The notes under the pieces are model-generated. The model searched no databases, was not told the DNA's origin, and was given only the letters and a program-made list of their open reading frames with translations. Positions 6,655 through 11,175 of a stretch of 11,175 nucleotides of DNA are shown piece by piece. Within the stretch, counting starts at the first letter, position 1; each line of letters begins with the position of its first letter. This DNA comes from Planctomycetota bacterium (GTDB lineage Bacteria > Planctomycetota > Planctomycetia > Pirellulales > Pirellulaceae). The stretch is from positions 1 through 11,175 of the forward strand of contig JAHWKS010000080.1 in assembly GCA_019347795.1 (NCBI GenBank), written 5' to 3'. Made by a program: the position numbers and the translations under genes.

Positions 6655-9600
6655 CTACGCTCGTGCCCGGCTCCGCTGGCGATTTCCGTTGCCGCTGGTC
6701 GGCCGGGGCGCTTCGGTGATGAGCTGCAGGTTGCCGGGGCCGAGCAGATCATCCACGCGGTTCCGCATCTCGTCGTTCACCCGCACGCGGAGCTTGCCGA
6801 CCGAAAGGTGCACTTGGGCGCCGTTCTCCAGGGAGAGCACGAGTTGCACTTCGCCGTCGCCGGGGTAGAAGCGGAGGATCTCGCGGAGTTTCCCCAGGCT
6901 GCCGGTCCCGTGGCGGGCTTCGTCGATGCGGATCTTCACCCCGCGCGTGCAGCGGGACTCCATCTCGTCCAGGGCGATCAGCTCGTTGCAGATGATGTTG
7001 CACTCGTCCCCGCCCCCGCGGCGATCCACCGCCCCGCGGAGGATCAGCACCGCCTCGGGCTGCAGGAGGTGGCCGAACTTGGCGAACTCCTCGGGCCAGA
7101 TGATGCACCGCACGGCGCCGTCTTTGTCTTCCAGATCGAAGTTGGCGTACTTCGTGTGCACCTGCCCGGGGCGGACCTTGCGGATGTGGGCCGGCTTGAT
7201 CGCCGAGACCATTCCGCCCAGCACCACTTCCGTCCGGGCGGCGGCGTCGGCCAAGCCGGTCGTCTTGTGCGTGCAGAACGAGTCGAGCGCCTTCTCGTAC
7301 TCCGCCAGCGGATGGCTGGTGAGGTAGAAGCCGAGCACTTCCTTTTCCATGAGAAGCCGCTCGCGCTCCTCGAACTCCGGCACGTCGGGCAATTCGGCGG
7401 CGGGGCGGGTGGCCGTCTCTTCTTCCTCGAAGCCGCCGAAAAGATTCTTCTGGCCCGCCCGGCGGTCGGCCAGGGCCTTGGCGCCCGCCTGCATCGCCTT
7501 CTCGATGACGGACATGAGCTGCCGGCGCCGGGCCCCGAAGCAGTCCATAGCGCCGGCTTTCACCAGCGTCTCGATCGTGGCTCGCCCGCAGCTTTGCGGA
7601 TCGACTCGTTCGCAAAAGTCGAAGATATCGGCGAATGGTCCGCCCTTGCGGCGGGCTTCCTCGATCGCCTCGGAGGCCGAGCCGCCGCACGCTTTGACCG
7701 CCGACATGCCGAAGTGGATATTCCCTTCCTTCACGCTGAAGTCGGCGTCGGAGTGATTCACATTCGGCGGAACGACTTCCATTCCCATCCGGGCGCAATC
7801 CTCCAGGTGCTCGACCATCGAGTCCTTCCGCTTGAAGTTCCGCCCGGGAATATCGCCCGACAAGAGCGCCGCCATGAACTCCACCGGATAATGCGCCTTC
7901 AGATACGCCGTCTGATACGCCACCAGCGCGTACGCCGTGGAGTGCGACTTGTTGAACCCGTACCCCGCGAACTTAACGATCAGGCTCCAGATTTCCTGGG
8001 CCTCGCCCTTGGAGAGGCCGTTCTCGCCGGCGCCTTGGATGAAGGCCTCGAAGTTCTGCTGGATCAGCGACTCCTTCTTTTTGCTGATCGCCTTGATGCA
8101 CGTGTACGCGGCCGCCAGCGGAATCTTTCCCAGGCGGTTCAGGATCCGCATGATCTGCTCCTGATAGACCATGACTCCGTACGTTTCGCTCAGCACCTCT
8201 TCCAGCACGGGGTGCTTGTACTCGGCCTGTTCGCGGCCGTGCTTGATGGCGACGTAGTCGTCCACCATGCCGCCCTCCAGCGGGCCGGGGCGGTAGAGGG
8301 CGTTGGTGGCGATGATGTCGTGGAACGAGTCGGGCTTCATCTTCTGGAGCAGGTCGCGAATGCCGCCGCTTTCGAGCTGGAACACCCCCTTCGTCTCGCC
8401 CCGCTGCAAGAGCGCGAACGTCTCTTTGTCGTCCAGCGGCAGCTTGAGGATGTCCAGATCCTTGCCCGTCGTCTGCCGGATGAGGTCGATCGCCCGGCGG
8501 AGGATCGTCAGGTTCCGCAAGCCCAGGAAGTCCATCTTCAAGAGGCCCGCCGCCTCGACGTCGTTCATCGACCACTGCGTGATGATGTCGTCCTTGCCGG
8601 TCACCTTCCCCAACGGCACGTACTCGGTGAGCGGCTTGTCGGCGATCACCACCGCCGCCGCGTGCGTCCCCACGTTGCGGGCCAGACCTTCGATCTTGCG
8701 GGCGAAGTCCAATAGCTCGCGGATTTCGCCATCGGCCTCATACGTCTTCTTCAGGTCCTCGCTCTTCTCCAAGGCGCCGTCGAGCGAGATGCCCAGCTCC
8801 TCGGGCACCATCTCGGTCACCTGGTTCACGCGGGCCAGCGGAATCCCCAGAGCACGGCCCACGTCCTTGATTGCCGCACGGGCGGCCAGCGTGCCGAAGG
8901 TGCCGATCTGGGCGACGTTCGCCTCGCCGTATTTTTCCTTCACATAGCGGATGATCTCCCCCCGCCGCTCCTTGCAGAAGTCGATGTCGATGTCGGGCGC
9001 CTCGCGGCGGTTCTCATCCAGAAACCGCTCGAAGAGCAGGTCGTACTTGATCGGGCAGACATGGCTCAGGTAGAGCGCGTAACAGACGATCGCCCCCACG
9101 CCGCTGCCGCGGGCCGTGGCGGGAATGCCCAGCCGCCGGGCCTCGCGCACGAAGTCCCAGACGATGAGGAAGTAGTTGGGAAAGCCCAGCGTGCTGATGC
9201 ACGACAGCTCGCGGTTGAGCCGGTCCATCACCTGCTGCGACAGTTCGCCATTCTCCCATCGCTCCGGCTCGTCGGCGTAACGCTCCTTCAGCCCCTGGAT
9301 GCACAGCTCGCGCAGAAACTCTTCGGCCGTCTTCTCCTGCGGGATCGGATAAGTGGGGAAATGCCGCTTGCCTAACTCCAGGTCGATGGAGACCGAGTCG
9401 GCGATCTCTTGACTGCGGGCTACGGCGTCCTCCAGGCCGGGGAATTTTTCGTACATCTCCTCCGGGCTGCGGAGGTAGTACTGGTCCCCGTCCATCTTCA
9501 TCCGCGAGGTATCGGTGCGGAATTTCCCGGTGTTGATGCAGAGGAGGATGTCCTGCGCCTCGGCGTCTTCGCGATCGACGTAGTGCGTATCGCTGGTGGC

Positions 9601-10227
9601 GACCAGCGGGATGCCGAGCTTCTTGGCCACTTCCACGGCGCCCTCCATCGCCAGCCGCTGGATCTCGACGCCGTTGTTCATGACCTCGATGAAGTAGCGG
9701 TTGCCGAACAGGCGCTGGAACCACTGCGCGGTCTCGAGGGCCTCCTTCAACTGATCCTCGGCGCCCACGCCGCGTAGAATCCCCCGGCTGAACTCGCTGG
9801 AGACGCACCCCGAGAGGCAGATGATCCCCTCGTGATATCGCTCCAACAGCTCCTTATCGATCCGCGGCTTGAAGTAAAACCCCTCCAGGTACGCCGCCGA
9901 GGCGAGTTTCACCAGGTTCTTGAAGCCCGTGCGGTCGCGGGCCAGCAGCGTGAGGTGATAGCTGGCCTCCTTCATGTTGCCGGCGCTCTTCTCGAACCGG
10001 CTGCCGGGCGCGATGTACGACTCGCACCCGATAATCGGATTGATCCCCGCCCCCTTCGCCTCGCGATAGAACTGCAGCGCTCCGTGCAGGTTCCCGTGGT
10101 CGGTGAGCGCCAGGGCGTTCATCCCCCGCTCTTTGCACCGCCCGACCAGCCGCTCAATCGGCCCCGCCCCATCCAACAAGCTGTAATGGCTATGGCAATG
10201 GAGGTGAACAAAAGAACGCGAGGACAT
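6655..10227 (-). CDS. dnaE: DNA polymerase III alpha subunit (replicative polymerase)
   Basis: DnaE synthesises both strands at the replication fork. The 1190-residue product opens with a PHP domain (about 1-280) containing FVHLHCHSHYSLLDG, LTDHGN, GCESY, LSGCVSSE and SDTHYV. The palm carries the catalytic aspartates D412 and D414 in PDIDIDF and D566 in KMDFLGLRN, spaced exactly as E. coli D401/D403/D555. The fingers contain GYGFNKSHSTAYALVAYQTAY, and QKNLF (926-930) matches the internal beta-clamp-binding motif. An OB fold lies at about 995-1075, with a C-terminal domain beyond. Length is close to the E. coli 1160, and no intein is seen. I chose ATG at 10227 because it places the PHP motif as in other DnaE proteins. 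A GTG at 10248 would add seven residues with no obvious ribosome binding site. The PHP ligands appear complete, as in mycobacterial DnaE1, so proofreading activity is likely. The gene is divergent from the DUF1501 gene. Confidence 0.98.
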   Translation of the reverse strand: MSSRSFVHLHCHSHYSLLDGAGPIERLVGRCKERGMNALALTDHGNLHGALQFYREAKGAGINPIIGCESYIAPGSRFEKSAGNMKEASYHLTLLARDRTGFKNLVKLASAAYLEGFYFKPRIDKELLERYHEGIICLSGCVSSEFSRGILRGVGAEDQLKEALETAQWFQRLFGNRYFIEVMNNGVEIQRLAMEGAVEVAKKLGIPLVATSDTHYVDREDAEAQDILLCINTGKFRTDTSRMKMDGDQYYLRSPEEMYEKFPGLEDAVARSQEIADSVSIDLELGKRHFPTYPIPQEKTAEEFLRELCIQGLKERYADEPERWENGELSQQVMDRLNRELSCISTLGFPNYFLIVWDFVREARRLGIPATARGSGVGAIVCYALYLSHVCPIKYDLLFERFLDENRREAPDIDIDFCKERRGEIIRYVKEKYGEANVAQIGTFGTLAARAAIKDVGRALGIPLARVNQVTEMVPEELGISLDGALEKSEDLKKTYEADGEIRELLDFARKIEGLARNVGTHAAAVVIADKPLTEYVPLGKVTGKDDIITQWSMNDVEAAGLLKMDFLGLRNLTILRRAIDLIRQTTGKDLDILKLPLDDKETFALLQRGETKGVFQLESGGIRDLLQKMKPDSFHDIIATNALYRPGPLEGGMVDDYVAIKHGREQAEYKHPVLEEVLSETYGVMVYQEQIMRILNRLGKIPLAAAYTCIKAISKKKESLIQQNFEAFIQGAGENGLSKGEAQEIWSLIVKFAGYGFNKSHSTAYALVAYQTAYLKAHYPVEFMAALLSGDIPGRNFKRKDSMVEHLEDCARMGMEVVPPNVNHSDADFSVKEGNIHFGMSAVKACGGSASEAIEEARRKGGPFADIFDFCERVDPQSCGRATIETLVKAGAMDCFGARRRQLMSVIEKAMQAGAKALADRRAGQKNLFGGFEEEETATRPAAELPDVPEFEERERLLMEKEVLGFYLTSHPLAEYEKALDSFCTHKTTGLADAAARTEVVLGGMVSAIKPAHIRKVRPGQVHTKYANFDLEDKDGAVRCIIWPEEFAKFGHLLQPEAVLILRGAVDRRGGGDECNIICNELIALDEMESRCTRGVKIRIDEARHGTGSLGKLREILRFYPGDGEVQLVLSLENGAQVHLSVGKLRVRVNDEMRNRVDDLLGPGNLQLITEAPRPTSGNGNRQRSRARA

Positions 10228-10281
10228 AAGATTCCGTTCCAAAAGCACGGGAAACCGGGGCCAAGAAGCCGAGAAACCGTC

Positions 10282-10287
10282 ATTTTA
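10282..10287 (-). promoter_or_regulatory. Candidate -10 element for dnaE
   Basis: TAAAAT on the minus strand matches five of six positions of the sigma-70 -10 consensus and lies 54 bases before the dnaE ATG. No good -35 hexamer stands at the right distance. The place where one would be expected overlaps the palindrome at 10304-10315, which could suggest activator- or repressor-controlled initiation. The assignment is weak. Confidence 0.3.
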
Positions 10288-10303
10288 CGGCGATGCGAGC
10301 AGG

Positions 10304-10315
10304 CGTGCTAGCACG
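10304..10315. repeat. Perfect 12-base palindrome CGTGCTAGCACG
   Basis: The sequence is its own reverse complement over all twelve bases. It sits where the -35 region of the candidate dnaE promoter would be and just outside the repeat elements, so it could be an operator. It does not match the LexA boxes known to me, and no regulator can be named. Confidence 0.4.
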
Positions 10316-10322
10316 GCGTTTT

Positions 10323-10400
10323 CCTGGTAGCCCGAAGCGTCAGCGAGGGAGAAGTCAGCATCGCACGTAATGCCCCCTCCCTGACGTGTCGGGCTTCCTG
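10323..10400. repeat. Intergenic hairpin element, copy 1
   Basis: A forward half (10328-10351, AGCCCGAAGCGTCAGCGAGG core) and an inverted half (10375-10396, CTGACGTGTCGGGCT) flank about 23 bases. They can pair with small bulges into a long stem. The outer edges carry CCTGG on the left and TTCCTGG on the right. The whole unit recurs at 10450-10530, including similar loop bases (GAAGTCAGCATCGCACGTAA versus GAAGCCGACATCCCACGCAA). The repetition of the entire element, loop included, shows it is a defined element and not a chance dyad. Confidence 0.8.
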
Positions 10401-10411
10401 GTCGGCAACGT

Positions 10412-10433
10412 CCCCTCGCTGACGCGTCGGCCT
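10412..10433. repeat. Solo inverted half of the hairpin element
   Basis: CCCTCGCTGACGCGTCGG with flanks AACGTC on the left and TTTCTGATC on the right closely matches the right half of the element at 10502-10530. It has no forward partner immediately to its left. It probably marks a partial duplication or deletion between the two complete copies. Confidence 0.7.
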
Positions 10434-10449
10434 TTCTGATCGGCCCCCG

Positions 10450-10530
10450 CCTGGAAACCCGAAGGCGTTAACGAGGGAGAAGCCGACATCCCACGCAACG
10501 CTCCCTCGCTGACGCGTCGGGCTTCCTGAT
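10450..10530. repeat. Intergenic hairpin element, copy 2
   Basis: The left half (10456-10479) and right half (10501-10524) are inverted copies matching at about 21 of 24 positions, with a loop of about 21 bases. It starts 127 bases after copy 1 and keeps the same edges (CCTGG on the left, TTCCTG on the right). The right-half core differs by one base in 22 from the tandem copies in the nusA-infB gap. Confidence 0.8.
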
Positions 10531-10572
10531 CCTGCGGGACGACGGACGGAAGGGCGTCGGCGTGCATTCTGC

Positions 10573-10601
10573 TTTAACCGGCCCCCGCCCTCCGCTAGGA
10601 T
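10573..10601 (+). promoter_or_regulatory. Candidate promoter for the DUF1501 gene
   Basis: TTTAAC (10573-10578), a 17-base spacer and TAGGAT (10596-10601) give moderate matches to sigma-70 hexamers (three and four of six). The start point would be near 10608, about 40 bases before the ATG. Spacing and position are right, but both hexamers are weak. Confidence 0.35.
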
Positions 10602-10636
10602 ATCGCGTGCGGCTCGTACCTTGAACCTCTTCGGCC

Positions 10637-10641
10637 AGGAG
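10637..10641 (+). promoter_or_regulatory. Shine-Dalgarno site for the DUF1501 gene
   Basis: AGGAG ends seven bases before the ATG at 10649, a textbook spacing. It decides the start codon for this gene. Confidence 0.75.
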
Positions 10642-10648
10642 ACACGCC

Positions 10649-11175
10649 ATGACTCGTTCGTCCCGTCCGGTGCGGCAATCGGAGTGGATGCTTTCTCGCC
10701 GGCGACTCTTGCAGGCGGGAGGCGCGGGGGCGCTCTTGGGCGTCCCGGGAATGGTCGTGGGGCGGGAGGCGATCGGTCCCGCGGGCGGAGGGAAGTCGCA
10801 GAAGTCCTGCATCTTTTTGCTGCTGTGCGGCGGGCCAAGTCATCTCGATACCTGGGACCTGAAGCCGTGGGCGCCCAGTGAGATTCGCGGGCCTTATCAG
10901 CCGATCGCGACGAAGGTTCCCCGGATGCAGCTTTGCGAATTGCATCCGCGCCTGGCGAAGTTGACCGACAAGTTCTGCCTGGTGCGGTCGATGTCGCATC
11001 CGGGGAACATCAGCAACCACTTCGACGCGATGCACAACCTCTTGAGCGGCCAGACGTCGGGGCCGCCGGACGACTCGCCGTACCTCGGCTCCGTGGTGGC
11101 CAAGGTGCGGCCCAGCCGTCGCAACTTCGTGTCGTACGCCTGGCTGATTCAGTGCGTCGGTCGGCCCGTGTTCTG
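10649..11175 (+). CDS. DUF1501 family protein with Tat signal (3' end outside window)
   Basis: The frame runs from an ATG with a good ribosome binding site to the window edge, giving 175 codons with no stop. The N-terminus carries a twin-arginine motif SRRRLL (16-21) followed by a small-residue hydrophobic stretch (QAGGAGALLGVPGMVVG), so the protein is probably folded in the cytoplasm and exported by Tat. The sequence then shows the DUF1501 hallmarks LLLCGGPSHLDTWDLKP (57-73), LCELHPRLAKL, LVRSMSHP and NHFDAMHNLLSG. The family is about 400-450 residues, so over half is missing. To my knowledge the family is related to the sulfatase/alkaline phosphatase fold. The conserved His and Asp in SHLDTWD and NHFD could be metal ligands, which is inference. 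Planctomycete genomes carry many such genes, often beside DUF1549/DUF1553 partners. No partner lies upstream here, since the neighbour is divergent dnaE. Confidence 0.93.
   Translation, partial: MTRSSRPVRQSEWMLSRRRLLQAGGAGALLGVPGMVVGREAIGPAGGGKSQKSCIFLLLCGGPSHLDTWDLKPWAPSEIRGPYQPIATKVPRMQLCELHPRLAKLTDKFCLVRSMSHPGNISNHFDAMHNLLSGQTSGPPDDSPYLGSVVAKVRPSRRNFVSYAWLIQCVGRPVF

Larger units (their letters stand above)
10228..10648. other. Divergent dnaE/DUF1501 intergenic region, 421 bases, no gene
   Basis: The side nearest dnaE holds a TAAAAT hexamer and a 12-base palindrome. The middle (10323-10530) is almost entirely made of inverted-repeat elements. The side nearest the DUF1501 gene holds a candidate promoter and a Shine-Dalgarno site. 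Open frames across the repeats yield RRVSEG-type peptides and are not real genes. Confidence 0.7.

Noticed and set aside
6250..8715. An 821-codon open frame on the plus strand opposite dnaE
   Set aside because: It lies antisense to certain dnaE coding sequence and runs through the promoter and leader region, with low-information composition. It is a GC-content artefact.
10308..10838. Minus-strand frames of 70-176 codons across the dnaE/DUF1501 gap
   Set aside because: They translate the hairpin repeats (RRVSEG-type peptides) and overlap the start of the clearly real DUF1501 gene on the opposite strand.

Overview
The window looks like a GC-rich chromosomal segment from a member of the Planctomycetota, probably near the Pirellulales. 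The grounds are the start of a DUF1501 protein with a twin-arginine signal at the right end (a family greatly expanded in planctomycetes), the style of the DnaE and IF-2 sequences, and short hairpin repeats in the gaps whose chance translations (RRVSEG, SPTRKRG) I remember from planctomycete genomes. The phylum call is inference from sequence style; no 16S gene or search is available.

Layout. Four complete genes read leftward and together span almost the whole window: dnaE (6655-10227), a CUT1-type ABC transporter ATPase (5034-6251), nusA (3448-5019) and infB (6-2981). A fifth leftward gene begins at position 9, overlapping the infB stop as ATGA; by usual gene order and its first residues it is probably rbfA. 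To the right of dnaE, a DUF1501 gene reads rightward from 10649 and runs off the window.

The gaps are informative. The 403-base gap between dnaE and the ABC gene carries the best promoter in the window (TTGACA, 17 bases, TATCTT, leftward). A dyad sits over its expected start point, followed by a leader with a terminator-like hairpin and an overlapping alternative hairpin. This arrangement would suit attenuation of an ABC-nusA-infB transcription unit. The 466-base nusA-infB gap holds a tandem 27-base repeat, an inverted copy of it, a candidate infB promoter and several hairpins. The 421-base divergent dnaE/DUF1501 gap holds two copies of an ~80-base hairpin element plus a half copy, all of the same repeat family as in the nusA-infB gap.

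How the genes fit together. NusA (elongation, pausing, termination), IF-2 (initiator tRNA delivery) and probable RbfA (30S maturation) form the classic transcription-translation cluster. The unusual point is that an ABC transporter ATPase, not rimP, lies directly upstream of nusA, 14 bases away. DnaE is the replicative polymerase and keeps what looks like a complete set of PHP-domain metal ligands, which predicts built-in proofreading. I found no CRISPR array, RNA gene, insertion sequence or obviously new enzyme system. The most notable signals are the repeat family, the leader architecture and the ABC-nusA linkage.
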